Below, piece by piece: positions 1 to 10,634 of a DNA stretch of 33,316 nucleotides. Every line of letters starts with the position of its first letter. The first letter of the stretch is position 1. Where the stretch lies: positions 4,123,953 through 4,157,268 of the forward strand of contig BFEA01000005.1 of NCBI GenBank assembly GCA_003427395.1. Direction: 5' to 3'. A model generated the notes under the pieces. That model ran no database searches. It saw only the letters and a list, made by a program, of their open reading frames with translations, and was not told the DNA's origin. The position numbers were made by a program, and so were the translations under genes. The DNA comes from Chara braunii. Taxonomy: Eukaryota > Streptophyta > Charophyceae > Charales > Characeae.

Positions 1-1915
1 GGGTAGTTACAAGCTTGGGAGGTGTGCGTGTTCATCTTTTCTTTGTTGTCTGGAATGGAGGCACCCTGTTTTACCTCTCTCTCTCTCACTCCAATAAAGG
101 TGTGCGCTCACTTATAAAAATAATAATCCCCTCCTCAAACAAGCAGTCTCATTCCTGATCCCCAACGAACATTACGTATATTTGACCATGAGCGAGTCAC
201 GAAATTTATCGACCGGAATGCTCCCCTCTGCTCCAATGGGACACATGCATGCATGAATATGAATAGAGAGGTCTCCGACAGGCGAGCAACATAATTCCAA
301 ACATAACACCATCACATTTCCAACACGATTCATCATACCACCATCACATTTCCATCACGATTTCAATATGATATCCAACATAAAGTCTTGTGTTCAACTG
401 TTAATAAACAGTTTACCAACACATAGTTCAACCTTCCAAACGTAGTTCAACAGAATATAAACAGATTCTCAAGAGTTTACCAACACAAAGTTCAATTGTT
501 TATCCTGTCACTTCATGTGGACTACATAAGTCACGCACGTTGGTTTCCTTCACTTCCTGTTGAGCATGGTGCATGCTCCAGGATAAACAGTTGAAAAACA
601 TTTTCTTAAACGGTTGTTCGGGGGTGAGACCCCACGGTAAAAAAAAAAAAAAAACGGCGACAATTTTTCTGTTGACAGACTCAACAAGCTAGTATTTTTT
701 TCTTTCTTTCTTTTCTTATGAAGACATGCTGGACCCGATTCCCAACACGTGATGCTCCCCACGAATAGATTGCAGCAAGCTAGTATGTTATCATTTGATC
801 ATTTCAACTTTACGTCTTATGTTCAAACTCTCCTCTACTACAAAAATCGGTGTAACGAAAAAGGGGGGGTGACTGGAAGGGGAGAGCGAGGGACTGCCCT
901 GAGTCCACTGAGGGTGCCTTTAATAGTCATGGGGCAGATGGGGAAAGCTATCTGGTACTACCCTGGCCCGAAAAGCTGTGTGAAAGGTAAGGAATAATAA
1001 TTCACTCGTGATAGGCACAACTTGAGACATACATATACATTTTCAGACCCTCCTTGAGACATTTTCCTCAAGTAGATGTCACAGTCTTCCACATGCAACA
1101 GACCTGTCAACCCTCATCATAGACAGAGATAATGAATCCCAACAGAGGGTAGTCGTGAGCTAGTCTATGAAAGCCGCGGGGAAAATTATCAAGTGAGCTC
1201 AATATTTTCTTGTCTGTGACGTCCGTTGAGAAACAATCCTTCCCAACCACTGTTGATCAGTTCCCGAGACGACCCCAGTCGACTTCCCGGGACGATCCCT
1301 GTCGCCTTGCTCGTACTCGGTGTGGTTCGATACCGAAATCAGTACGTGGATGTGACTCAATTATTTTCTGGTTCGAGAACTCCGGGTAACCCCCCGTCAA
1401 TTGTTAACCAACGGATCAGAATCCGTATCCGTCTGAACAATAGCAACACATAACTGGCATTGAGAACCCTCGACAATCACTGGATGTGAAGTTTATCTGC
1501 AGTTCATCCCATTCGTTGTCTAAATCCCGAGGAGCCTGAAATAAGCATAAAAGAGGGCGAGGTCCTCGTGCTAGAATTTAGATCAAGCAGGGACAAGAAA
1601 GAGGGATGGGAAGATGAAGGTTGATGGGACATGGATTATTTTAGACAGTCTCAAAGAGAGCGAGTTGTTCAGTTGAGTGGGGAATTTTTTTTATTGAATA
1701 CGTTTTTTATTTTTATGATTGCAATGACAAACTGCACGACACTGGTTCGTTGCTAGAGACGGTGCAGCTGGCCAGGGCAAAGCTCAGGTGAGCGCAAGGG
1801 TGCCTGGATTCTCTTTCCTAAAACTCCACCAGTGATCGAGTTAGCAAGTTCTCCCATGATTTGTAGCTTTCTCAACATTCCGATGTCAAATGATCAACGT
1901 TCGATGATTCGATAT
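1..1915. other. Unassigned AT-rich noncoding DNA
   Basis: I recognise no gene, RNA or transposon domain here. The longest reading frames (749-997 and 1226-1453 on the plus strand, 550-762 on the minus strand) are short and match no family I know. Small features visible: a CT dinucleotide run near 79-90, a near-duplicate of about 28 bp beginning CATCACATTTCCA at 300-365, twin GTTTACCAACACA segments at 411 and 476, and a 16-A tract at 639-654. Confidence 0.6.
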
Positions 1916-2005
1916 CTCAACATTCAAACAACATTCAATCAACATTCAAACAACATTCTATCAGCATTCACACAACATTCAATCAACATCTAGTCGACAT
2001 TCAAT
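1916..2005. repeat. Degenerate short tandem repeat, ACATTCAA core
   Basis: About eight imperfect units of 10-12 bp share the core ACATTCAA with variable spacers (TC, AC, GTCG). A related CAACATTC also lies at 1873. Its function is unknown and it is probably replication slippage. Confidence 0.6.
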
Positions 2006-2088
2006 CGTCCGAGTTATTCGAAGTTCTGAGTTAAAAATCAATCAGCACTAAATCATTTATTTTTTTTTCGCACTTGTGATCAGTTTCA

Positions 2089-2186
2089 GTCTGTGAAAGC
2101 CTCCATACGACGTACGGGGGGTTTATCGTACGGTCGTACGTACGACCATATGAATGGTCGTACGACCGTATGTACAGCCCCGTACG

Positions 2187-2223
<37 letters not shown>

Positions 2224-2467
2224 TTTTGTTTTTTTATTTCATGTAACGAATTTCAATATAACCCTAAGGCAAAAGTGTTTCAGTTTAGTTTTCTGCATAA
2301 CATATTTTTGTTTCGGATTTTTTTAACTTTTTTTTTTTTTTCCATACGTACGGTCCGTACTACCATATGAGCCCATACGTATGGCCGTACGTATGCACAT
2401 ACGACCCGTATTTGTACGGGGGTCTATACATGTTTTAGTCAGACAGGGCTTTCATCTAAAGACACTA
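2089..2467. mobile_element. Foldback/MITE-like element with terminal inverted repeats
   Basis: The left part (2095-2186) and right part (2342-2440) are both built from GTACG/CGTAC palindromic words and read as imperfect inverted copies. The ends carry the inverse-complementary words TGAAAGCC (2093-2102 region) and GGCTTTCA (2448-2455), each with a GTCT or AGAC further out. Just inside the arms lie a 34-A tract (2187-2220) and a 14-T tract (2328-2341), which are also complementary. The same 11-bp word GATCAGTTTCA flanks the element at 2078-2088 and 2468-2478 and looks like a target-site duplication. A TSD of 9-11 bp is typical of Mutator-like elements, so a MULE-derived foldback MITE is my best guess. 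It has no coding capacity. Confidence 0.55.
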
Positions 2468-2544
2468 GATCAGTTTCAACACTCAGCATCAACTCATGAG
2501 CGTAAACGAGTCATTCCCAGTTTAGGAGGCTGTTCTGGCTGGTC

Positions 2545-2880
2545 TCAATAGGATTGCACTCTCAAGATGCATTCCAATACCATTATGTCAGCACGGTTGA
2601 TTTTAAGTAAAGAGATTTATCGATCTATGTTGTCCTTGCCAGCTTCGCAGCAGACACCATTCATGACCTGAGACTCTATGTGAAGAAGGGTAAGGAAGTC
2701 TTTGAGCACTTTGATTTGGTCTGGATATCGGCAGCAAGGTATCTTTAGGAGAAGGAAACTGAACTTGATGAGAATAGTACCAAACTGATCCGCAACTTTG
2801 AACCTAAGCTCTATGCTGACTATCCCAACCTCCAGTTTTTTTCCCTCTCATAGACGGTTTTTGTTGGTGTAAATTGGTAG
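2545..2880 (+). pseudogene. Degenerate copy of the Gag N-terminal repeat domain
   Basis: Translation in the frame that includes 2641 gives a segment with IYVVLASF, then DLRLYVKK, then an acidic stretch ending near KLYADYPNLQFF. It aligns with the repeat units of the gag gene downstream (VVLARFF then YDIRPYVKK at about 4200-4255). In-frame stops occur near 2605 (TAA), 2746 (TAG) and 2848 (TAG). It lies about 1.1 kb upstream of the likely gag start. It could be an older related fragment or an upstream repeat unit of the same polyprotein, and I cannot tell which. No upstream start codon is convincing. Confidence 0.5.
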
Positions 2881-3953
2881 ACTTAGCTTAAAGGTACATT
2901 TCTCTTGCAGCAATTGACTATGAGGAAGTAACCGAACCATCAAATTTCCGACATCTCAGATGAGGGATTTTCTCTCAACCGTATCTCCCTATATATGAGA
3001 GGAGTTTTGTGCTATGGTTGATTTTCGCATCATGGCCCTCAGATAGAAGTGCTCGGAACTTGCAGGTTTCAAGTGACTCTACATTCAGAGGCCTCAATCT
3101 CAGGGGGTACATAGGCATGGTTCGAGGCACAGGAGACACACAGCCAATATGAGAAATCAATGATGAGACTTTAGAGGGATGAGTGAGTACTCTTGACTAG
3201 TGTTGGTTTCCTGAGAGTATTATGAGTTTCCATTCCTCCCTCATCCACACTTGTCTTTGCTTGAATCAAATGATTTTGTTTCATTTGCATTGGCTTGATT
3301 GATAGTTGTGCCTATTCATCTGTACTTTCCTGAGATTATTACGAGTTATCATTCCTACCTCATTCACACTTGCCTTTGCTCGAGCCAGTTGATCTTGTTT
3401 TATTTGCATTGGCTTGATTGATGTTTATGTTCTCAGATGATATTGTCACAGTTCTCAAAATTAGTAAATTGGCAAAATTGATGTATGCATGATACGCCAA
3501 AGTTTAATGATTACTATTTGCATAATCTTTGTTGTTCCAAATCAGAATAAAAGATTCCTAAGACCGGGGACCGACGAAGGCCACAATTGAAGGGTCTCAT
3601 TCGAAACTGGACGCACACAACAGAAAAGGATTGACTTTACTTAATTTATTTTACTTATTGCGAAACAAGCAACAAAATCCTGGATGACGGTCTGTTGACT
3701 TTCTAGTCGCCCGAAGTGACCCGACTGAAAAAATTGCAATAAAAATGACGTCGTTGCCGGTGACATTAAAAATTTTCGTGTCCGGAACGAGCCTGGGTGA
3801 GCATCAACTTTGAACTTTGATGAGGGCTTGAAAACTGTTGACAATCTCTGAATTTTAAGACTAACTCTATCATCTTGAATGAAATATTATTCTCTTAGAA
3901 ATTTCAGTTGCTAACCGAATCTTATCTCTTCATGTGTGAGGTACCACTCTGGA
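2881..3953. other. Noncoding leader-like stretch before gag
   Basis: No domain is recognisable. The frames are short (61 and 67 codons, minus strand) and look like chance. The stretch contains the duplicated 97-bp segment described separately. If the retroelement's gag begins at 3954, this is where an LTR or leader would be expected, but no TG...CA-bounded direct repeat with the region after integrase is visible to me, nor any clear tRNA primer site. Confidence 0.5.
3207..3422. repeat. Diverged direct duplication, 2 x 97 bp
   Basis: Copies at 3207-3303 and 3326-3422 both start TTTCCTGAGA and end ATTTGCATTGGCTTGATTGAT-like. They differ mostly by transitions, are separated by 22 bp, and repeat at a 119-bp spacing. 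No coding capacity. Confidence 0.75.
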
Positions 3954-4103
3954 ATGGAGAAGGAGACTGACATTATTCATTGGAGAGGATCAGGCTTGAT
4001 CACAGGTATGCCTTATCAGCCCTTGACGTCCTTGAAGCACCGAGAAGGAAGAAAATGAGTCAGAAGTCTAGAGACTCCATCAAGAATTCTAACTATTGAT
4101 GCA

Positions 4104-4480
4104 TTGAAAAAACTCTCAAAATTTACTATTAAAAGGATATTCCCCTATCAGTATGAGCATTGTTGGGTCTATCACTTTGACAATTCGACCATCTGTGTAG
4201 TGCTGGCTCGCTTCTTCGAGGAAAATATCTATGATATTCGTCCTTATGTCAAGAAGAGAGGTTGGAATGACGGTGAAACCTTTAATTGGTTATGAGAAAT
4301 TGCATTCCAGTCTATCTACGATGAAAGGACAAAACTAATCAAGCAAAGGAAGAAACCGGAATGAGGGTTAATGTCAGTAACCTATGAAACAATTCCAATT
4401 CCTCCTATCGCTGACAACTACTATAACGGAAATAACTAACTGCGAATCATTAACATGGTATTGAAGTGGGAGAAATGAGA
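4104..4480 (+). repeat. Gag repeat unit A
   Basis: The unit begins IFPYQYEHC, then VVLARFF, then YDIRPYVKK, and about 60 residues later ETIPIPPIADN near 4390-4430. The landmarks and their order recur in units B and C, so this is a protein-level tandem repeat and not a chance match. Stops inside are TGA at 4293 and 4362 plus one TAA. Confidence 0.6.
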
Positions 4481-4584
4481 GGGCTGTCATGAGAGAAAAA
4501 AAAAATCCACAGGAAGAAATCAGGCGACGAAGATCAGAATTTGACAAAGGATCAGGTCAAAGCAGAAAAAATGTTTAGTGCCTC

Positions 4585-5090
4585 TTGAAATCATTGAATG
4601 TCCTAAATAAGAAAAAAGTGTTCCCATATGAGGTTGTCAAGTATGAGATGGTCGAGAGTAGATGGGAACATGAACAATTCTATATTTTGACGTTCTATTT
4701 TATGGAGATGGACACGTATGATGTAAGGATTTATGTTCCCAAAGAAAGAAGTGTTGAGGCTATGTATGAGAGATGCTGACCCTAGTTTTTAACAATAGAG
4801 TGAGAAGCAACCTACAGACGCTTTACGCCCAATCATTCCGGATAACGCTTGCATCCTCTTTCTTACCGCGGCTGCTGGCACAGAGTTAGGAAGTTGTGTT
4901 GAAAGAGAAAGAGAGACTTGAAAGGGGAAATAAGTGTTTCATTGGATCTACTCAGCTTACCGTCTTTGAGAGATTCCCAACTCCTCCTTTACTTGATATT
5001 AATTTGTCAAGGAACAACTGGTCAGTCATGGTAAATTTTGTATGGAAGGTGAAGAGGACTCTATAAGAATACTCTCGACAGCAAGGATAA
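4585..5090 (+). repeat. Gag repeat unit B
   Basis: The same landmarks appear: VFPYEVVKYEM, then YILTFYFMEMDTYDVRIYVPK (starting near 4615), and later VFERFPTPPLLDINLSRNNW in the 4960-5030 area. The second half is in another frame after indels and stops near 4777. Confidence 0.6.
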
Positions 5091-5129
5091 CTGCTGTGAG
5101 AGGCAAACTTTATGAAGTGAGAGAGTAAA

Positions 5130-5520
5130 AAAATACCTTTGTAATTCTGAGATATGGGACCTATGTAAGAAGGCGTATGATATTTCAAATTCTAGTAGTC
5201 AAATTTTTGAATACTGGTAGCCTGGACGTAAGAATTTACGCCCCAACATGCTTAGAGAAGGAGGTTGATTATTTGAAATGTCGGATGGGAGTATACATTA
5301 GTCTTATAATGACAAAAGAGTGACCTGAAAAGTTACAAAGAAAAGTAACTTGGGAAAAGGAAGTAAGACAATTTGAGAGACTCCATAGCTTCTTAATTAC
5401 TGATGGCTTTGACGACAGGAGAGACTGGTTACCTTTCCTAGAAGTTATTGCCATAGTAGGTAACGCAAGAGACAGTGACGCCACAGTGGTGATAAAGTCA
5501 TTTCTTTTAAATACTTTTCA
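5130..5520 (+). repeat. Gag repeat unit C
   Basis: Landmarks: FVILRYGTYVRRR, FQILVVKF, LDVRIYAP, then FERLHSFLITDGFDDRRDW and LEVIAIVGNARDSDATVV up to about 5500. It aligns with units A and B over the whole length. Spacing between units is about 480-540 bp. Confidence 0.55.
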
Positions 5521-5929
5521 ACACCAGTTTGAGATCCTTGACTACACTCATCCAGAGATCTACCTCTCATGACACTGTCCATAATGATCGATAATGCCTG
5601 ACTTTGTTGAGCAACTAACGTTTGGGGTTGTATTTGAAAGAAGGGTAGTCAAAACAGAAGAGACTCTTCGGATCTCAGACATAAGTCTCTCTACATTGAA
5701 TGAGCTTGAGTTTTTGTAACCTTTCTTAGATCAGATGAGACACTCTGTCGTGATAGCCATCACTGACCAGACTAAGATCAACTATTTACTTTAGGTAGAG
5801 AAAGTATGAATCATTGAGGGAGTATCATATCACTTTTCTAGAGAACGAGTTTCTCTTATCAGGAGAATCAACAACAGTTCATAAGCAATGCAATTTGACT
5901 ATGCGAGTATAGACCTGATACGATAGTTT
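5521..5929 (+). pseudogene. Gag spacer, too decayed to assign
   Basis: This is the continuation of gag between repeat unit C and the capsid-like region. Short open stretches such as DFVEQLTFGVVFERRVVKTEE near 5600 and VVIAITDQTKINYLL near 5750 have the same composition as the flanking gag, but I can assign no domain. Confidence 0.4.
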
Positions 5930-7137
5930 ATGATTTGGGGAACTATGAAAGGATATAACAGAAGATTGCGTAGGGATGATGAGAAGGAACTGATTGAGGA
6001 TTATATTGAAAGGTTGAGAAGAATTGTGTTGCCCTTAATCACCACTCGGTCTATTATTGCCTACACTCTCTACGTACAAAATTATCAAGGGATAGCGCAA
6101 ACAAGAGAGGAAAGAGACAAATGTGTATCTCTTGCGATAAGAGTAAGGGATTAAGAGTGAGAAGAAAAGGGTCAAGAGTGACAAGAAGAGAGAGAAAAGA
6201 ACATTAAGGACGGTTTATGGTCAAAACGGTTGAACGAGGGAGACCTAACTCTTCTTTAGGGATTCGTGAAGAGACCCTGGTTGGGGCTATACGAAAGTTG
6301 GTCGAGAGAGTTGACACTCTAAAAGAAGGGTTAGATATTGCAAGAGCAAAGAGACCAGATGAAAGGATTTCATGCTTCAGAGAGTCTCAAGTAAATGTTT
6401 TTCCAGATGAATATGAATTATTTGAGCTTAGTTATGGTTGGACACAGAAACAACGACTTAAACACCTTTTATAATATTGTGATACTGACTCACGGTTGGT
6501 TGTTCAAGAATTGATGGAAGGAGCCACTACATGGGAAGAGGTCAAGGAAAGAATGAGAAGAGAATTTGAGAAAAACTTTGTTTCAACCACTGCTGAGGAT
6601 CTTCTCAACATCAAAAGAGCTAAATATGACATTTTCAATGTTTTTCTCCAGACGTTTATCAGAACAACCAGAAGAATTTCAGATTTGAATGAGGCTTCGA
6701 GATGTTCTATTTTTCTGATTAACTTCACTGACATTGGGAGACTGACTGTTCTCAATCAAGCTCAACACTACCTTCTCAGATGAGATGAAATGGTTGTAAT
6801 AGTCAAAACTTTTCCTACGGTTTCACACAAGAAGTGGTCACTGGATCAGATCGGTACGTTAACCAAAGAATGAGAGACTGAAAATGGTATGAACAAAGGG
6901 AATAATCTGAATGATGAAAATATTATTCATCGGGTTTTAACCAATTACATGCCTGCTAATCATCTTGTGGATGAGAAAGGGACGAAGAAAGGTGAAAGTG
7001 AGGATGAAGATGATGACGATGATGATGACTATGGGAAAAGAGGAGATTCCTTTAGATCTCGAAGGAATGGAGGGAATGGTGGAACGGAAAACAGAGAGAG
7101 AAGGAAGTACGATGATCGTCCAAGGAAGAACTTTGTC

Positions 7138-7179
7138 TGCTACTATTGTGGTGAAGGGGGTCACATTACTACCTACTGT
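7138..7179 (+). other. CCHC zinc knuckle of gag
   Basis: Residues CYYCGEGGHITTYC match the retroviral nucleocapsid pattern C-x2-C-x4-H-x4-C exactly. In retroelements this knuckle binds genomic RNA during packaging. It follows an acidic run and an Arg-rich segment, the usual surroundings. All four metal ligands are intact. Confidence 0.9.
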
Positions 7180-7689
7180 AAGCCTCTAGAAGAGGATGTG
7201 AAGAGTGGGGTAGCAAAGAAGGATGCAATGCGTCATGTCTGTGATAGTTCATGGAACAAATTAGATCTCAGGCATCCTAGAGGTATGAGACTTCTTTCCC
7301 TTAAACATAAAGAAAATATGAAGAAAAAGAAGAAGAGAAAGGCTGATGGAAATTTTCACTTTCTTATGAGAGAACTACCTGACGAACTTGTACGAAGGTC
7401 TGATGATTCTTCCGCCATGATTGAGTTGCCCCTAAAATCCCTGACATTTGTGAAAGACGTTTCTCGCGAGACTTTCACAAGCGAAAATCTTACTTTTCAG
7501 AACCCTTCTGAGTTAGTAGCATCTTCTTCTGATGATTTTGTGTGTGGTTCAGTCAACAGGATGTCTTTTGAGGGTGATCCACCACCAGAAATTGTTGTGG
7601 CGCCTAGTGTAGTGATTAGAGAAATGATAAATCTTCAAGCATGCCTAACGCCTCAAATGAGAGCAAAAAAAGAAAAGGAAGACTGAATA

Positions 7690-8450
7690 GACACTAAATG
7701 AAACTTTTGATGATCGAGAACCGAACCCTACGTCCAGAAATAATGAACAAGGAAAAAATATGAAATTCATTCTCAAGAGTGAACTGGAAGATGGAACAAT
7801 AATCACTGATGCGAACACAAAAAGGTTAGAGGAAACGGAAGTGACTCTATCATTCAAATAAGTCATAACTCTCGCACCCAAGTTGAGGGAAAAACTAAAT
7901 AAATTAATTGAAAAGAAAAAGATGGAGGTTAACTTCTTGGGATCGACCTTCCCTAGTCAGATGAACAGACCACTGTCAGGTTGTAAGATGAGATGCGCAA
8001 TCATAGGCTTGACACTTAATTATCTAGATTAATCAAGTGAAGATCCGGACCTTGGTAAACTCTGGGGTAGAGATGGTTCTCCTCTTCCAGAGGACTATGG
8101 AGGCCTGTGATTTAACTGTTGATAGGTCTGCAAAGCATATATTAAGCAATATTGTCGGAAAACTCTTTGTGGCTGGTTTCATTGATAATTTACCTATCAA
8201 AGTTGGGACAATGTTTGTTGAACTACTGGGGTTTGTGGTGTCAGAGTTGGACCATGACTGTATCTTGGACACTCAATTCTTGCATAGAATGGAAGCTGTC
8301 AAATTCTTCAGCCATGAAGGGTCATCCTGGATCGGTCTACATGATCCAAAGACTGCCCAAGAACAAACCTTTATGGTCTGTACTTCCCGTAATCATAAAC
8401 ACCAGTTATCGGCCAACTCATCAGAAGGGAATAATTTGTTGAAAAGATAA
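7690..8450 (+). pseudogene. Retroelement aspartic protease (decayed)
   Basis: The retropepsin-like domain that would process the polyprotein. In the frame of 8037-8450 the sequence TLVNSGVEM stands where retropepsins have a DSG or DTG active site. The next part (GKLFVAG, VGTMFVELLGFVV, HDCILDTQFLHRM) matches the flap and the ILG-type C-terminal half. The catalytic Asp codon is Asn (AAC, 8058-8060), consistent with a G-to-A change, so the copy would be inactive even without its stops. Upstream (7690-8030) an open stretch in another frame carries Lys/Glu-rich linker sequence with a TAA near 7858. The track start at 8037 is GTG and not a real initiation site. Confidence 0.65.
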
Positions 8451-8984
8451 GAAAAATAGAAGGGAAAGACAAACAAGAGGTTAAAGAGGAAGTCTCAGTG
8501 GATATCAATCAGATTTCAAAGATGATGAAAACTTCTGACAAACCGAAAGATGAAGAAGAACAGATTGACGCATTCAAAAACGTTGTTAAGACCACTAACA
8601 GTGAGAAGATAGAATTAAAGTTTTTATCGACTAATCATTTTTGGAAAAATAGTTACTGATTCAAAGAGGAAGTACAAACCCCAAGGGTTAAAAAAGAACC
8701 CGGTGGAAGTCCTGATAAAAAAAAATTATGATGAAGCACTGAAAAAGGAAAGGAAAATTATCAAGGCACTAAGGGAGTCAAAAAAATTGGGGAATAGAGT
8801 CACTAGAGAAAGATTTGAAACAATGGAGATAGACTAAGATCATTTTATCTTGCCTAAAAAGAAATAATATATCTTCAAAGTGTGTCACAAATTCTCGGGT
8901 GCATTTTTCGTTAATGATGAAGAAAAAGAGCGGTTGGATGTAGATATGATCGATATGACAAAAATCTGGACAATTAATCATATT
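8451..8984 (+). pseudogene. Charged linker between protease and RT
   Basis: Lys/Glu-rich coding remnant (EKIEGKDKQEVKEEVSVDIN..., KEPGGSPDKK, RVTRERFETMEID) in the polyprotein region between protease and reverse transcriptase. Several stops and at least one frameshift. No domain assigned. Confidence 0.45.
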
Positions 8985-9620
8985 CCATAGAATGACAGAT
9001 CAACCAAGGATGCCCCGAAGGAAGAGGCAGAGGTGGTGAACTATCTTGATAAGAAAATAGTCTCTAATGTTGCTGAACCTGTTGATGGACCATATGCTAA
9101 CCACTAGTTTATTTCTATAAACGAGGGAGTGGAATGAGATGGATACTGAATCTTCAGAAGCTTAACTCAGTAACGGTACGTGATGCAGGTAGTCTCCCTA
9201 ATGCTGATTTTCTTTCCGAATCCTTTGTTGGTCATTCAGTTTCCCGTTGATCCCACTAGCCGGCCAATGACTGTTATGCACACACCAAGAGAGCTCATTC
9301 AGATGTGCGTGGTGATTCAAGGTTTGACCAATGGTGTGGCAGTGGTTCAAAGAGATATTATTCATATAATGTAGAATATTTATTACGAGATAACCAACCT
9401 CTATATTGATGATAACCCTGTGAAAGGGCCTATAGTAAGAGATGAGACTTTGGTTGCTGATGGAGTCAGACAATTTGTCTGGGAATCTGCTGAAGGGGTA
9501 AAGATGGTCATAGAGAGACTTCAAAAATATAATCTGACTGTCAGTGGACCAAAGTATTTCTCTTTCAAGCAGAGGTAACCATCTTGGGCTTTAGAAGTTT
9601 CTCCAATAGTAGGAGTTCGG
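8985..9620 (+). pseudogene. pol: Reverse transcriptase (decayed)
   Basis: The Ty3/gypsy RT, which copies element RNA into DNA. In order: an N-terminal helix region (KEEAEVVNYLDKK), the GPYANH motif at about 9085 followed by a TAG where Trp is usual, ILNLQKLNSVTVRDAGSLP near 9145-9200, a broken block in which the first catalytic Asp region is not readable, SRPMTVMHTPRELIQMCVV near 9255-9320 with GLTNGVAVVQRDI, and the catalytic box YIDD at 9402-9413. NLTVSGPKYFSF near 9530 and the VTILGF motif follow. YIDD is retained, but stops at about 9103, 9138 and 9370 and frameshifts around 9240 and 9575 break the enzyme. Confidence 0.85.
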
Positions 9621-9858
9621 ACCCCAAGAAAATAGATAAAATTTTGAACTGGTCTCTGCCCCTCAAGGGAGTGACAAACGTCAGAAGCTTCGTGGACGTC
9701 TGTGGATTCTGAAGGATTTTTACTCCTCATTTTGCTACCTTTGCAGAGCCTTTAAGAGAGATGGTAAGACAATGGCTGAGTTATCATTGTATGAGAAAAG
9801 ACAGATTGTTGCAAAGACTATACAAGAAAAAATAAAAGATGGAGGTGTACTGTGAAGG
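9621..9858 (+). pseudogene. RT thumb/connection remnant
   Basis: Typical Ty3/gypsy connection motifs: DPKKIDKILNWSLPLKGV, then NVRSFVDVCGF, then FTPHFATFAEPLREMV. They match the consensus order P-KI--I--W-P, VR-FLG-CGFYR, F---A-PL. A TGA follows CGF where Tyr is usual. Confidence 0.7.
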
Positions 9859-10634
9859 GTGTCTTTCTACGATGATGAGGAGGGAAAACCGTTCATCATT
9901 GAGACAGATGCAGGACCAGTAACTCTTCGGGGTGTACTTATTCAGAAAGGTGAGAATGAGAAAGAAAGACCTCTAAGGTTTGAGAGTAGAACTTTTAACT
10001 CTACAGAAAGAGGTTACACCCAATTCAAAAAAGAGTTACTTACAATTATCCACCGTCTCAGATGCTTCAGACACTATGTACTCGGAAGGAGATTCACCCT
10101 AAGGACTGATGCATCTGATGTGATTGATGCTATTAAAAAACATCAACAAGCAGATCCAGCAATTGAAGAATCTGCCTATGTTGATAACTTCTTGAATGAG
10201 GAGGACGATGGAGATTATAAGACTCCAAGTTTCCATAATTGGAGCTTATGGCCTGAAGAGAGGGACAACTGGGGAGAAATCCCTGATGCTTATGTCTATG
10301 AATTAATTTTTGAAAAGGAAGAGGAGGAAGAACAAAACGATTGGTATGCTAAAGTCAATGCAACAGCTGTGGCTGCTCATGAATTGAGAGAGAGTTCCGG
10401 TTCAAAGAATGAAGAAGAGATTGAAAAAAGAGAAGAAAATATATCATTTATCTTTGAAGAATATGATGGAAGTTACCAAGAGACTAGGAAGAAGATGGAA
10501 AGAGAACAACTAAAGGAATATTACTGCAAAACCTCAAGGAAGAAGTTCAGATTAAAAAGAGGTCACCTTTTCACGGATGGCAAGAGAGGTTTGCCTCCAA
10601 TAAGAGTTGTCTGTGGGAAAGAAAGACAACTATA
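9859..10634 (+). pseudogene. RNase H domain and tether to integrase
   Basis: The RNase H domain removes the RNA strand of the hybrid after reverse transcription. FIIETDAGP (9892-9918) is the first catalytic region. It is followed by RGVLIQKGENEKERP, FESRTFNSTERGYTQFKKEL with the conserved Glu-Tyr spacing, and CFRHYVLGRRFTLRTDASD near 10070-10125 with the final TD. A Glu-rich tether (EEEEEQNDW, EEIEKREEN) leads to the integrase. This is the longest uninterrupted frame of the element (258 codons). The TAA at 10633 is followed in the same frame by integrase. Confidence 0.85.

Larger units (their letters stand above)
3954..7686 (+). pseudogene. gag: Ty3/gypsy gag (decayed)
   Basis: This is the structural (nucleocapsid/capsid) polyprotein of a Ty3/gypsy retrotransposon. 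I start it at the ATG at 3954 (MEKETDIIHWRGSG), which stays in frame with the sequence past 4104. The order is: an N-terminal region with about three divergent tandem units (4104-5520), a poorly conserved spacer, a capsid-like region (about 5930-6790, with TTWEEVKERMRREFEKN typical of Retrotrans_gag), an acidic run of Asp/Glu near 7000-7030, a basic Arg-rich segment, and a CCHC zinc knuckle at 7138-7179. The frame shifts near 6215. Visible stops include TGA at 4056, 4293 and 4362, TAA at 6152, TGA at 6158 and 6179, TAA at 6472, and TGA at 6781 and 6871. Most fit CGA-to-TGA or CAA-to-TAA changes. At about 1,240 codons it is long for a gag, partly because of the repeated domain. Confidence 0.75.

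Noticed and set aside
2093-2370. Two Lys-rich frames of 66-77 codons
   Set aside because: They consist of translated poly-A and palindromic arms of the foldback element.
6504-7164. Minus-strand frames of 75-83 codons opposite gag
   Set aside because: Shadows of the gag frame. The plus strand carries the zinc knuckle and capsid motifs.
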